From Gracilariopsis chorda (Eukaryota > Rhodophyta > Florideophyceae > Gracilariales > Gracilariaceae), in assembly GCA_003194525.1 (NCBI GenBank), contig NBIV01000008.1, forward strand, positions 546,152 through 610,151: 64,000 nucleotides of DNA, written 5' to 3'. Shown piece after piece: positions 1 through 12,105 of the stretch (position 1 is its first letter; every line of letters starts with the position of its first letter). Both the position numbers and the translations under genes were made by a program. A model generated the notes under the pieces. The model was given only the letters and a program-made list of their open reading frames with translations. It was not told where the DNA came from and ran no database searches.

Positions 1-506
1 TCCATCTTGTCTCACCAACCCCCACTCTTAATGATTTGTTGATGTATGAGAAGGTGTTGTTGAATGATCGGAGCCGTTGCTCCAAAGCACCCCTTCACAC
101 GCCCCCTTCAGTGAATGAAATTTACATTTTCGTGCAACGCCTCAACCGTAATTAAAGAATTCAGCAGCAGCAGCAAAGCTCAAAGCTAATTGGGTACCGC
201 TGCTGCTCAGTGGCTGATACTACACCACTGCTACCCATTGTACTGCACAGTGGCTGGCACTGCAGTCATTTTGGCAGTGCCAGGCAGGTACAAACCACTG
301 TGCAGTCCATCTACAATTGCAGTGCTAGCCAATCACCAATGCACGGGTGCTCAATTGCAACTCTGTTCCATATTCACTCTCGGCGCCAGTGCCATCATTG
401 GTTTTCCGGAGATTTGCGAGCAATAGCAAGCAGAAATGGCCTGCAAATATCCCGAATTCACCTCTATTCAGCAACGCGCAGCGCCGCCAGTGGCTGAAGG
501 CCACTT
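1..506. other. No recognisable gene; short CAG-rich tract
   Basis: I see no protein or RNA gene. There is a short run of CAG/CAR triplets at about 163-176, and an AGTGGCTG-like word recurs three times between 200 and 500. The copia pseudogene to the right appears to end near 507, so this stretch may be sequence that replaced the rest of its reverse transcriptase. Confidence 0.4.
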
Positions 507-2935
507 TTAACTGTTTAAGGCTCCTTTGTTTCTAAAGTGTTGTGCTACAAATCTGGATTTCTTGATTATTTTGTGAGTCTCCGTTTTCAAAACATCAAAC
601 CATTTGGATCCATATATTCGTGTGTCTTTAGGTACGCTACACTTGTTGACTACCTTGAAGGTTTTCCTTCTCTTCAAGCCAGTCAATTTTGTCTTCCATA
701 AATGATTGAATTGATTCCTAAAATCTGGTTTTCCTCTAGCTTCAATAGTGGTGGCGTCTCCAAATATTGCTCTGCCCGTCAGATATGGCTCTTTCATGCC
801 TAGATCTGTTGTGGTAAAATCGTTGGCTGTTAATTTTGCGTTTTGGTGTTCAGTTACAGGAAATTGAGACTTCGCTACTGGTCTGATAACATGAGATCAG
901 CATATCCTTCTCCCATGTGGTAGTTAAATCACAACAACTTCTCCCTCAATTGGAATACAATGGTGATGTCCCTCCCATTTCTTACTAATTTCTCTTTAGA
1001 CATATACTGGAGACCCAGCTGGTAGTTTGGTCAATTCCGCACTGACTTCTCTTTTTTTCGGTCCATTAGTGTGCTTAACTTCAAATGCTACTCTTCGTTT
1101 TGCTTGTTCTCGTTGCCTAAGCTCATGCCATTTGCCTCTCAGCTGGAGTTTTTCTAGCAGTTCTTGGTGGTGTTTCGAATAGTAGTCGTGTTGGGGACAA
1201 CCTTTTAGGACCTACGGTGTCGTTGACGCATGTTACTGCCATTTGTAAACGGTCTGCATCACTTTCGGACCGAGATAATGATCTTCAGATCTTCTCGTAC
1301 GCTATTCGAAGAAGATCATGATTTCGTTCTACGTGGAAAGTCGTAGATGGAGATTCATAGGTGCTTGTGGAATGATTATATCTTCATTTTCTGCATTATC
1401 CAAAAATTCTTTGGATACGAAGTTGTTCCTTTGCCCCGCCTGTGAAACGTCTGTAGGTCCAGAATACAATCGATTCCAACATCTTAGGAATGACTACATA
1501 CTTCGGATGATTTCAATTGCTTCAAAAACAATGCCGCATTTTTGTGAGTTGATTCGTCTACTGCATGAAATACTGACTGCCCAGATATGTACATAATGTC
1601 TGCTGCCACGATGTGATTGAACTTTACCTCGTCCGCTCCAATAGTGTTCTTGAATCTTCTAGGTCTTTAAGCGTTGACAGACCACGTTACACAGGCCTTA
1701 GTTAGCTCTTCAATGTTCCTCCTCATATCAGCGTTCATTTCTGTTGGCCTTGCACGACGGAGTACGTTTCTAAACGCACTGACACTGGGGCGCCCGAGTA
1801 CTTTATGGAGTTTTTTTCTGTTCTGATGCTGTGTACGGGGATTGAAAGAGATCCCCACGAACCCACTTCTGGATGAGAAACTAGTTCTGGATTGTGAATG
1901 GCTGCCACTTCTGTTTCTAGATAACCTCTTTGTTCTGGATGCTAATCTCCAATATATTTTCGATCATGCTTTTCATGATCAGCAATGATGGCATTCTGTC
2001 CCTAACGATTTGGAACGTCACATTGATGACCAGACCTAGATCTTTCAATGCTACGGGTATTTTTGAAGTACCAAATGGTTGACTGCTTCCTCCCATACTC
2101 TTCAAAGCACCTAAATTTTCAAGTACAATATTGCAAGGGACTTCAAACGTCTCACAATAAGCTTTGTACTCTGTGTACGACATTACTGAGAGCGGTTGGC
2201 GCATGTGTCTATATAGAAGTCCTTGAACGTTGTCTCTTGAGACAACTCTGAACGCATGGTTGCCATTGCATTATTCAAGTCCTTATGATATGATGTTCCA
2301 TGCACAGAACCTGCATTTGCAACGTAAACCTGATGTTGTCCGTGAATACATAGTTCGTGCTGGATGATATACCACGCCTTATCTTCAACCTCACTATTAT
2401 GGCTTTCAATAGATTAGTTACAGTTGTCTTCACTATCGTTCTCTTCAGAAACAGTATCTGTCATGTCATTAACAAAATTTGCAATGTCTTCTACGGTGAT
2501 GTATGCTGATGGTCTTTCCCTTTCTATAATTTGAATTGCTGCTTTGATCTGACCTGGGGTATGTCTCATGCAAGCCAAATGGTTTTCACCACACAAATAA
2601 CAGCTTTTCTGTGCAGTTAGCCAATCTGAGTTCAAGCGTTCCTGGTATTTGTTCTCAGAACAGCACACAAAATGCATATCCACAGGAGCGATTCATCGCG
2701 TACACTGACCGGTACGAAAGGCCATTGGTTGATGAAGCCAGCGATTCTTTCACGAAGCGGGAGGGGCCTTCTTGCTTTGGCGTGGAAATTTGGGCATGCC
2801 GTCACATTGGCGGACGCCAGAGTAGCGATTGACAATAGAATAAATGTACTCCTCTACAGACCATGGGCCAATTACTTCCCAATTGCCACGCGGCCACTCA
2901 GAGTTATGGTCGAAACGCGAGCCATGAGTCCATGA
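507..2935 (-). pseudogene. Ty1/copia gag-pol remnant
   Basis: Pieces of a copia polyprotein lie in the expected order on the minus strand, interrupted by stops and frameshifts. A gag segment near 2935-2630 leads into a zinc-knuckle-like motif, CYLCGENHLACMRH, in the piece at 2683-2414. A protease-like piece at 2204-1917 has the sequence ENLGALKSMGG where an active enzyme would have DTGA, so the catalytic Asp is lost. A GAG-pre-integrase piece follows at 1858-1667 (HKVLGRPSVSAFRNVLRRA). Integrase C-terminal-like sequence lies near 1200-950. The start of the copia-type reverse transcriptase is at 797-507 (YGSKWFDVLKTE, then SRFVAQ). The rest of RT and RNase H are missing, and I found no LTRs. 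Family assignment rests on motif order and is fairly secure; exact limits are not. Confidence 0.75.
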
Positions 2936-5023
2936 AGAACCTTGAACTAGCCCGCTGGGTGACCGTAAACGGTAAACCTAGCAGAGGGATGTAAGATACT
3001 TTGACGGTCAGATAAATGCCAATCTGATAGTGACACCGCTCTTTATACTGGAATGAGTAGACGAGTCACGATCGATGAACAACGAGGTGACGTGCGCAGA
3101 GAAATGGTGACCAATATACTTGAGCACTCGGAGACAGACCTCAACGGCAGTGCATAGCGTGCGTCTGGTCATTTACATCACTTAACCCCCCAACTAATTG
3201 GTAGCTATATGGAAATCATCACGTGAGCGGGTGGCGGCACCCCCACACAGACATCTTCGATCGCTAAAGTCGAATGTAACTGCCTCCAGAGATCCCACCA
3301 TGGACATTTCCGAGGTATAATAACCACTCAGGCACTCTTTAGTTACCATCAGACACACAGTGATGTCGGCAAGGCAAACGTTTGTTCAGAGAACGAGGCA
3401 GGGTAGATTTTAACCAGCGTAACAGGCTGAAAAGATGGAACTCGTGAACGTGCGCGAATGGAAACCACAGAAGCGTGGCTACGGATCATACAACCCATTC
3501 AAGAACACGTAAGTTGACCCAGGCGGCCAAGTTCAAGGAGCGTGCAGTGTGAGAGAGTGACCCTGACACTTGTCTATCGGACCGCTGACCTCATATGAGG
3601 TCAAAACAATCAACTTTACGTTTAATTTTAGTTATTTTGATCGGATTTGTTTGCCTTTTGTAGTCTGTATAAGTTATGCAACATGTTTTTGTATAGCAAA
3701 ATTTCTAAGCTTTTGTTGTTTATACTAGGTGAAAAGCAGAAACATAAGACAACCAGATGGTTTGATAGAGATGATCTTGTAAAATATGACTAATTTAGTA
3801 CAGAGCTTCAGAAAACCGGCTTTTTTGATATCAAAAACGTACGTTTGATTGAAAAACACCATTCCTGACGTGTGTATGAAAGGTTCAAAACCTTCAAAGA
3901 ATAATCATCTGGCAACATTACATCCGAGCGGATAGACACTAGGGACTACGTCGTTCATAGAGCTGCATGGAAGCACTACACGTGCAGGCTCTGGCATATA
4001 AATGGATCTAACTATATTACTAATTATTTCCGTATATACTCAGAAATAGATATTGGTCCTGTAGATTAGGGCATATTCCCGTGTCACATGTTAGAAGCGC
4101 CACAGTTCGATAGCTATGCACCTCGAGGTACGTCTTCCTTGGTCATTAAACTTAGACACAATCGTCAGTTCTGAGTACCCCCGTACTTGGCACTCGCACG
4201 TTGCACTGGCCTTTGACGTATCGCTACTGGTGCTCCAACCTTTGCAATTGCGTAGTTAGCGCCAATCTATTGCACCAACATTAGCAGAGGTTTCACCGCT
4301 GCTGTGTTGAGATTTGGACCTCTCACCTCTGCCAAGCTATCATGGGACCTGTAGGAGTTTGCCCGGTTGGCTCACGATCCTACAACGATCTTCTGCATAT
4401 CGTTGTAGACCGAATTTTAGAGATGGGCCATACTAGCTCCGTAACATTCGACACCACTACATATACAAGCGTTCTATCCGGAAGTACTTGAGACTACAAG
4501 CCACAAGTTTCTCCGCCGTTGTCGCCAACATACTCACAAAGGGGTTGGCATCAATAAAGGTGCTCGTTGGAGATCATGAAACTGACTTGAGACGTATTTT
4601 TAACCTGGATTAAGCAGTTTTTACCCCGCCCGAAGTCATTTGTTTTGGTTTCTCTTGGCGATTTCTCTCCCTGAGCGGTAAATGGGATAAAAGCAGACTG
4701 GTATACAATAATAGTAATCAAATTAAGCGCATGGCTACAATAAGTCCTGTTGGAGATACGGGTCTTTCACTGTTTTTGTACAAGAGTGCAAAAATTTTCA
4801 AAGGGACCAGAAGTCGTAATAGTCCTATTTTTCCGGATACTGCTGTTTCAAATATACGCGGAGGAGCAACGATTGCAACTAAATCTGCAAAGGTTGATTC
4901 TACTTTATCTAAGGTACATTTGTTCTACTTCGAGCATATCCAACATATAACAGATTTTTATTTCCAAGTGCCACTAGAGAAAAACATTCTTCCGAAATGA
5001 TTCCCATGCCGAGTATTGCTGGC
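2936..5023. other. No recognisable gene
   Basis: Short open frames only, none with a recognisable motif. The sequence becomes AT-rich after about 3600. A perfect 16-bp palindrome, GACCTCATATGAGGTC, lies at 3587-3602, close to that change in composition. Part of 2936-3560 could be the leader or LTR of the copia remnant to the left, but no second copy is present in the window to test this. Confidence 0.35.
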
Positions 5024-5684
5024 TTTTAGGAACAGAATTACAATGGATGAGAATGGTTGGAAGTTGATGGTGATGATCCACGTTGAATTTCCGGCCATCC
5101 ATAAAGGGTCTAGCGTAGTACTATCAGTGCCACTAGTCAATGAGAAATCGTGTCGGTTTACCGGCATTATACTTGGTCTTCTCGTTGGCCTCCATCCGTT
5201 GGTGGTTTACCAGGTTCAATGCCAGATCTATTGTTTGATGACTTGGCGAGTTCCGCAGCTGATGACTTGTTCTATGACTTGGCAAGGATCAGCAACAGAA
5301 AAGGTATTGATGATCTGGCATAATCCATCTCAACGTGCTCATGATGACTTCGCACGGATCTGCCGGGAATCTTCCATGACTGTTTGATCATTGCTGTACC
5401 ATATCAGGTGTTTGTCAACGCTGCAACTAGTAGGCAACGTGTGTTTCGGAGCCAAGTCTACCCACGCGGTCTGTCGGGGCTTTTCTGAGATAAGCATGTT
5501 GTCGTGTCATATTGACAGTATGTCACAAAAGATGTGATCTCGGGCTTTGAAAACAGGTAGATATGTCAAATAGGTAACCAACGTCTTCAGGAGATTCAGT
5601 AGAACAAAAAAATTTAAACACGTTAGAACTGATGAAAGAGCCAACTATACTAAAAAACAAGTAAACTATTAACTAAATATAACC
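5024..5684 (-). repeat. Lone LTR (or LTR fragment) of chromovirus C
   Basis: This segment aligns along its length with the two LTRs of chromovirus C at 22063-22727 and 55854-56233. Shared landmarks are the start TTAGGAACAGA, the block AATGGTTGGAAGTTGATGG, the block GCTCATGATGACTT near 5340, the phrase ATAAGCATGTTGTCG near 5491 and the end block AACTAAAT. It has the same orientation as those copies. No gag-pol sequence is attached, so it is probably a solo LTR left by recombination. Weak similarity to sequence beyond the LTR end of the 22-kb copy suggests a little internal sequence could remain. The TG start is lost (TTTTAGG here against TGTTAGG), and no target duplication is visible. Confidence 0.8.
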
Positions 5685-6482
5685 CTGGCTAGAGAACTCG
5701 TAACTAGTTTCTTAGCCCGAGAGCTCGTTGTGTACTGCAATTATTCTTGGCAAGACACCAAGAACTAGAGGAGGTGAAAGTAGCCTTTGCTGGTCTATTG
5801 TGACCTTCAAATCAAATTCATGAGTTCTTATAAATTTGACGATTGCATGAAGAGCACTCTCTTCATCCTGAATATTAATATGATTATTCCTTTTTGGATG
5901 AGCTCAGATGGAGAATGTGCATGTTGTTCTCTAGCTGAAGTTGATATCACGCATTCTACTTTGGAGAGATTGAAATATACGCAGTGAGAATTGTAACACA
6001 CGATCCAGATATAATAAGGATATATTTCCAGCAAAATAGGCACGGTTAATCTAGTTTAAAAACATTTTTGTATTGCAACGCCTTCCAGAGGCGTTTTATG
6101 AACTTTCTATCTTCTTGGATATGAACTCCATTGTATGGCATTTGAGTTGTGCCACTGCTGGCGATACATTGCACCTCAATGGTATTCGATCCATGTCATG
6201 CTCACACGTGATCCACGGTAACCGAGAGTGGCCCTACAAGTGTATTGGTACACGTATGTCGCGGTCCAGCAAGGGTTAGGGCCATCTATAATGCAGTATC
6301 CAGATAGTTATTTAGATATTAGTGACTTTACGCAGTCGTTTTTCACAGAGATTTCACGAAGATATCTCCTGTACTCCTTACATTACTGGTACACGTTTTG
6401 AAAAGCGCTGTATGGAAATGGCAAACGGCCGTCACATGTGACCATTTTGTAAAGCGATTTCACAAAGATTTCGCGTTGAAAA
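5685..6482. other. No recognisable gene; 12-bp palindrome
   Basis: Two short overlapping open frames at about 5787-6043, on opposite strands, have no recognisable motif. A perfect 12-bp palindrome, GTCACATGTGAC, is at 6431-6442. A short degenerate direct repeat (TTTCACAGAGATTTCACGAAG near 6341 and GATTTCACAAAGATTTCGCG near 6458) lies just upstream of the Myb-like gene and could belong to its promoter or to a transposon end. Confidence 0.3.
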
Positions 6483-6488
6483 GTGGCC

Positions 6489-7448
6489 ATGAAATCCACA
6501 AAAATGGCCGGAAGTGCACTACAAACTGCTAGCATAGCATCTTCTTATACCAAGCGGCTGGGAACATATCGGACTTTCCTTCTCCTCCCATCGATATGGC
6601 TACCGTTTTACCGTGCACTCCACCGCCGCCCTCTCCCTCCACTATGGTTCCCAACAAACACCCCTCTACATCTTGTCCTCCACCAGCCTCGCGACCTTTT
6701 AACACTCCTAAAGCGTAGTCGCAACCGCTTCTTTGCCACTGAACACCTCATCATCGTGCGCGAAGTAGCAGCGGCGAACGTGCACATCACTCCTTACGGC
6801 AAGATCGCGGCAGCGTTTGCAGTGGCGTCTCAAAAAGCGAACGAGAATGAGGCGCGAACCGTCAAAACAAGCAGTAAGAGCATAAAAGATGGTTACAAGA
6901 AGCTACAAGACATCTTCGACAAGCAAGATGCACGAGAGCGCGTGATGTCGGGGGTTGGTGGTGAGGTTACCGAAATGGATGAGTTGCTTGGTGCGATGGC
7001 GGAAGCAAGGGAAGGTATTCAACGTGACAAGAGCGCAGAGAAGGACGAGAAGTGTCGCAGGAAGGCTGAGATGGAGAAGATGCGGAAGGAGATGGTTGCG
7101 CGGTCGTTGGTTAGGAAAAGCAAAAATAGCCCGGATGTTGAGGGCGATGTCGATACTCAAGGTGAAGAAGAAGGGTCGTTGTCGAATAGGAGGCGGCCTA
7201 ATGGCAGACTGAGAGGTGGGATGGCAGGGGAGCTCTCCTCGTTCGGACAAGCTCTACAGGAGACGGACATGCTGTGGGTCCAACTAGAACAAGAACGCCT
7301 CATTCTAGAGCGCAAGCGGCTGAAGGTAGAGCAAGAGGAGCGCGAAAAAGAGAGAGAACTCCGTCGCGAGGAGCGCGGAGCGTGCGAGAAGCTGGAGATG
7401 GACAAGTTTAAGCGAATGATAGAAATGTTTGCAAGTAAACTTGAGTAG
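6489..7448 (+). CDS. Myb/SANT-like DNA-binding protein, probable Harbinger partner
   Basis: This is the longest uninterrupted plausible gene in the window, about 319 residues from the ATG at 6489; an in-frame GTG lies two codons upstream. The first roughly 70 residues are low-complexity and may not be translated. From about residue 75 the sequence (RFFATEHLIIVREVAAANVH, then IKDGYKKLQDIFDKQD) looks like a Myb/SANT or trihelix DNA-binding fold, followed by VMSGVGGEVTEMDELL, a motif I associate with transposon-linked Myb-like proteins of microbial eukaryotes. The C-terminal half is strongly charged and coiled-coil-like, rich in E/K/R, suited to oligomerisation. PIF/Harbinger transposons typically encode such a Myb-like protein alongside the DDE transposase, and a broken Harbinger transposase lies just downstream on the other strand. 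I infer that it belonged to that element and bound its ends or aided nuclear import. A free-standing host gene is the alternative. Confidence 0.65.
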   Translation: MKSTKMAGSALQTASIASSYTKRLGTYRTFLLLPSIWLPFYRALHRRPLPPLWFPTNTPLHLVLHQPRDLLTLLKRSRNRFFATEHLIIVREVAAANVHITPYGKIAAAFAVASQKANENEARTVKTSSKSIKDGYKKLQDIFDKQDARERVMSGVGGEVTEMDELLGAMAEAREGIQRDKSAEKDEKCRRKAEMEKMRKEMVARSLVRKSKNSPDVEGDVDTQGEEEGSLSNRRRPNGRLRGGMAGELSSFGQALQETDMLWVQLEQERLILERKRLKVEQEEREKERELRREERGACEKLEMDKFKRMIEMFASKLE

Positions 7449-7639
7449 GTATTATGCTGCTCATTGACGTAAAGGAATCCACTTTGCCGATTTGGAGGAG
7501 CCACGACAGCAGAGAACGGCCTGCGGGATCTCAAATTTTCCCCGCTCTCGCGGAAGCCCGATCAACGAGGACAAATGCTTTACGTTCAACTATTTTTGTG
7601 TGCGATGTGTGCCTCCAGCGTCTGAGAGTCGCACTTGAA

Positions 7640-8960
7640 GTACTGCATTATAGTGTTCCGGTACACGCAGGCTCGCAGGTTCGTTAGCAGTAACGCAGCT
7701 AGTTACAAAGCTCCTACTCGCGATTTCGACAGGCAAAGTTTCCTCTTCAAGTCCACAGTTGTCCAGTACAACTTTCCCTCCTTGAAGAGCCACTCTACCG
7801 TCACTCTTGGCGCTGGAATGGCTTGGTTGAAGGCCCTTTGCGCTGCAGAACTGTAATGCAATACCCCAAGATGGGAGCAGACACACAAGGGTGGTCGACG
7901 TCCTTCTCTGTGAGGGTAGCGCAGCGGCAAAACCACCTGTGGTGAGCACACAAAGCCCGGTGTAAGACCGGGACTCACTGTCACGACTAGCGTACAGGTG
8001 TAGAAACCAAGACAGACCACGAAGTGGGAAAGCGGAAAATGCATCAAGACACGAGTGGTGGGCGACGCACAAGAGCGGTGCGGTGTCCACACGAGTGGGG
8101 CGGTGGTAGCGGAGCAATGGTAATCACCGGTAGTCGCAGAAACAACAACACCTGTATACGGGACAAAAGAACAATAACCGCTGTAAAAGCGTGCACAGAA
8201 ACAAACACAGTAGTGGTAAGAATGTGCTGAAGCTCCACGAGGTGGGTAACTAGACCTTAACAGGATGGCGTCTCTCCAGATGGAGGTGGACACTCACCAG
8301 GGAACCTGAGTAAGAGCCAGAGACTCGCTTGTTGCGTTTAATTTGACCCGGGCAGGCGAAGCTCACACACATAAGTAGTGGTGGCCTGCGCCCTGACAGT
8401 ACAGTAGTAATTAACTAATAATATCCCTATGGGAGTGCGAAACTGTACACACGTGTGCCACAAGCCAGCAATGCGGTGCACTACACTTGACAACCAAATT
8501 GGGGCCCTTTAAACGAAAACAACATACCGATGTAGCACTCCATGGTAGAGAGGTTAGCATCGCCAAAGCGGAATACGACTGAACCACGTGCTGATACCGC
8601 TATTAGCGTTGCACTTCAAGATAGATTCGACCTTTGAAACGAAATTTCCATGAAAGAACTGACGTTGTATCCCGAGTCACCATAGATGACATACTGCTCT
8701 TCAACTATGAACAGAAGCTCTGATAGTTGCTCTTCCAGTCCGCTACGAACATAAAACGTCCAGTCGTGCCGACGTCCTTCAATTGGACCAGCAGCATGCA
8801 CGATGAGGCCGTCTGGAGTAGTGACAACTTGGTACTTCAGTGCATGTTTCCGCTTATTTCCACTTTACATCACAAGTTGTTCCGCGCTGTCTCTTGGACG
8901 CGAGATCCCAAGAACCGAATCTGGCTTACAGATATCGTCATATATGGTGTTGAATTTCTC
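7640..8960 (-). pseudogene. PIF/Harbinger DDE transposase, split by an insertion
   Basis: The N-proximal part at about 8960-8614 reads GNKRKHALKYQVVTTPDGLI, then GPIEGRRHDWTFYVRSGL and YVIYGDSGYN. These are hallmarks of the Harbinger nuclease domain: the GRRHD block and the YGDSGY block with the second catalytic Asp. The C-proximal part at about 7845-7640 reads RVTVEWLFKEGKLYWTTVD, which contains the third acidic residue (EW.FK block). In intact relatives the two blocks are separated by only a short stretch. Here 758 bp lie between them and the frame can be followed from one flank to the other. A stop interrupts the block just before GNKRKHALKYQ, and the N-terminus beyond about 8960 is not recognisable. 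A dead copy; it pairs with the Myb-like gene at 6489. Confidence 0.8.
7848..8605. mobile_element. 758-bp insertion inside the Harbinger transposase
   Basis: The Harbinger reading frame is interrupted here and resumes on the other side. The flanks carry GCGCTGCA (7840-7847) and GCGTTGCA (8606-8613), a likely 8-bp target duplication with one mismatch. Removing the segment and one flank copy restores a continuous transposase frame. The insert has no gene I recognise and no clear terminal inverted repeat. An 8-bp duplication fits a non-autonomous hAT- or Mutator-type element; an LTR-type solo insertion is less likely because the ends do not form a TG...CA pair with matching 5-bp flanks. Open frames of up to 196 residues cross it on the minus strand but look like chance. 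Confidence 0.6.
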
Positions 8961-9576
8961 ACTGCGTAAAGCCTAAATTCTACTTGGGGCAACCCATTGT
9001 CAAATCTGCGTCCTCTGCAATACTCCTTATATTCAGCTCAGCTTTGTTATTAATCCTCTTTAGTCAAAATGGATTTCCTGTTTTTATGTGCTTTGCATTT
9101 GCGAATTTTGCACTGCCTTCGGAGTGATTCTACGTTTCTGCGTACACTTATCCGCCATTGCGTCATCCAGGGCACGGTGTTACAGGTTTATTCTTGTTTT
9201 TAGAAGCGATTGTCGTGTACCTACCCCAGTTTTGCGTCTAGATGCTGCACAGCTCCATGTTCTTCACTTTTCTCTATCGCTGCATTTAGTGGCCCAGGGT
9301 GCCGACACCCGTTGACCCGTCGTCATTTGGCACTCTCCCGGACTTCCCACTGCAACTTTAGACAGTGCTCAAAGCCTCATTGTGACTTTCTACACTCTAC
9401 GTAACCATCTGAAAAAACCTTCCCGACCTTACACCTTTCTAGCCCTTACGTTACCGGAGTGTCTCTGTTTTCTGTGCTACGCTGAAAAAAGGGCGATCCG
9501 GAGCATCTTCGTGGCTGTTTTGTCCTTTTTCTCCACCTGGCCTGGTGCAGTACACATTTGGCAGGATGTCATCTTG
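8961..9576. other. No recognisable gene
   Basis: The position suggests the N-terminal part of the Harbinger transposase should lie here on the minus strand, but I cannot see its motifs. Short plus-strand open frames at 9088-9636 have no recognisable features. Confidence 0.3.
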
Positions 9577-9581
9577 CTGGG

Positions 9582-9838
9582 TGTGCGCTTCACGGTAGAG
9601 GGGCGTGGGGTTGTGGCAAAGCTCAAGACTTCTTAGCCTGATGCCTATTTTCTTTACTTAATGGGCTTATGCTTCTATCTTAAGTCCGAGTGGAGTGTTT
9701 CTCTACAGGGAAACAGTATCTACGTGGGTGCCCTCGTTAGCTTGCATGGCCACTGATGGGTGGTAGGATGATTTCACAATTTATCAGACTGCCCACGCTG
9801 CGTAGCTGCTTTCATTGCGTTCCTTGCCACCCACTACA
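9582..9838 (-). repeat. 3' LTR of gypsy element D
   Basis: 257 bp, TG...CA ends, matching 12106-12362. Shared blocks include TGTGCGCTTCACGGTAGAG, GAAACAGTATCTACGTGGGT and ACGCTGCGTAGCT. It is the 3' LTR because the pol genes run on the minus strand. A purine-rich minus-strand stretch (about 9839-9852) adjoins it and may be the polypurine tract. Confidence 0.85.
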
Positions 9839-9849
9839 CTTTCATTCTT

Positions 9850-12100
9850 CAAAGAGAATTTGTTTGAGCCTTTTCTGCAATGATAGGGGGAGTAGCTTTG
9901 CAACGAAGCAGCCGTAGCAATATTTTTGGAACGTCAGAGTAGATTTGTTTGGAAGGTTCCAGTGAGTTTTTACTTATTTTCAAACATTTTCAGCGTACTT
10001 AAAGAAAAATACCTTCCTCATTCTCAACGAATTTGAGAAGGCGCGATACTGGCACCCCGGTCTCTGAACGTATGACGTGATACATGATCGCTTTTTGATC
10101 AAGCGACGGATCGTGGTAGAATTTCAATTGGCCGCCGTGCGTGTCCTCTAGTGTTCGACTGCGAAGGTCTTCAACCTAAAACACATAATCTGAAAGTTCT
10201 TTGATAACTCTGTACGGCCCTCGTCAACGAAAAGCGAGCTTTTCGCCAGAGTGACAATCTTCGCGTGCGACTAGAACGAGGTCTCCTCGAGAGAATCTAG
10301 AGATTTTTCCCTTTAAAGCGCGGGTACGAGACAGAGAGCGATTGTTCTTAAAGGCAATGTGTACTAAATTATATAGTTCAGCAATCTTTCTTTTCAATGC
10401 TTTGACATTGATTGAGGGCTCCCCTGTGCATGGTTGATTGTCACTGATGAAAAAGTTGCGGTCCGCAAGAATGTCGCAATCGCTGCAGAATGTTCCATGC
10501 CTCTGAAAGCAGTGACCGGGGCAATATTGCGACGGGTTGGGGTTTCCGAGTTGTTCAAGATGCTTTGAATGATTGGTGAAAGATCCGGCCCTTCCTTGAA
10601 TTGCATTTGAACCTCGGACACAAGCGCTCGGAATGTGCGAACCACTTCTTTCCCAAGCCTCTCCATGCCACCGTTACTCCATGGAGTGTAAAGCAACTTG
10701 AAATGATGAAGTATGCGGAGACCTTTGCATACTAAGCGAAGAGTATCGTTCTCGAGATGAGTTGACCTTCTTTCATGAGGCCTTAAAGTACTCCAAAAGT
10801 GGCACAATAGTCAATAATTGCGATTGCTGCTTTGCCTCCAGTTGTTCTTGCCGTTGCGAAAACCATTTATAGTCAGAATGGTCTTTGTGCAGCATCAAGA
10901 TGTACTTCCCACCCGTGGTGCTCCTTCGGACGTCAATTTAGTCAAATTGAAGGAGATCAATCGGTTTCGTTCCATTGAGAGCGGGTCCAAGTGGCCGTGG
11001 CACCTTCTCAATCCCAAATTTGGAGATGCAGTGTATGCAGGATATCACAAATTATTGTACGTCATCTGAAAGCGTATTCCCGTAATTGTGCGTATTCAGA
11101 GTTCCTTCTGTCCTCTTCTTTCTTCGGTGTCCTGACAGTTTTGTTTGAGCGATGATAGGTAATCGCAATTGAAATTTTTCAGCTGCTTCTGCTACCCATA
11201 TGGCTCCGGCAGGTGTTTCCCAGAGCTCGTCTGGGTGAACTGTTCGCGTCATTCGGGTGGCGATGTCTGCATTCTGTATTTCGACTAATTATGTGGGGGA
11301 TGGCCAATGGAAGGTCTCATTGTTAGTCCTAAGAAGCGCGAGAATCTTGATTAGCCGTGGAACTATCGCTGGTGCAGACCAGCACATCAACAGATAGGCC
11401 CAGACATTCTCGGTTCCATTGATGTGAAAGCATGTGTAGAAATAAGCGCTTAAACGAACGGCCCAAGGCAAGAATTGGCGCGTAGACGACTGGCTGAGAT
11501 CAGGAACAAGCGACAGTGGGTCAAAAATAAATATAAGGTTGTTATGGTCAGTTTGGACGTCGGATCAGATTCCATTGCTGCAAGCCAAGGCATACGTTGT
11601 ACTGTGGCCCTGATGGCATAACGTTCTTTTTCCGAAGTTGACAAACCCAACTGGGTGGGGTTGAAACGCCCTGAGCAGAATGCAAGGGGTTTATGGCGTT
11701 GTTCCTCGTGCAGCAACGACAGATCTTCGAGAGGGACCTGAGCTGCAATGCCTGACAAACAAATGTCTGAGGGGTCGGTGCAGATTCAAAGAAGTTAAAG
11801 TTCGTCACGATGTTCCAACGTTAATCTTAGCCATAGCGTTTTCGCAACGCTTGAACGCCTCAAAGTCACTTTGTTCCCAGACGAGCGATTGGAGTGATAT
11901 GGAACTCAATGTGCTTTCTGGTTCACTTACGAGATGTTCCGTAGACCTTTTCATGCATTCGTGCAGAGAGGACTTTATGTGAGCATTGTTAGGGATCCCT
12001 GTCCTTACCCATTGCATGGTACAGAGACATTGTTGGAGATGGAGTCCAGTGCTATGCGATTCCATCGAAACTAATCTCTCGAGTTGCTTTATCGGCAGTG
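9850..12100 (-). pseudogene. Gypsy D pol remnant: RNase H and integrase
   Basis: Reading leftwards, the minus strand gives an RNase H-like region (about 12060-11290, with DHNNLIFIFDP and FHINGTENVWAYLL, typical of the end of a gypsy RNase H) and then a linker with TVHPDELWETP. A zinc-binding-like CIHC and PRPLGPALNGTKPIDLLQFD near 11060-10950 mark the entry to the integrase core. The integrase piece at 10807-10394 contains YTPWSNGGMERLGKEVVRTF, the segment around the third catalytic Glu. Several stops and frameshifts are present. The PWSNG.ME.. variant of the usual HPQ.NG..E block is one I associate with gypsy elements of oomycetes and other microbial eukaryotes. RT is missing. Confidence 0.75.
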
Positions 12101-12105
12101 ATCAC

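Noticed and set aside
163-176. CAG repeat as a functional coding repeat
   Set aside because: Too short and not in a convincing reading frame.
7703-8293. 196-codon minus-strand frame read as one protein
   Set aside because: Only its last part is Harbinger sequence; the rest is the 758-bp insert and the frame is a chance joining.
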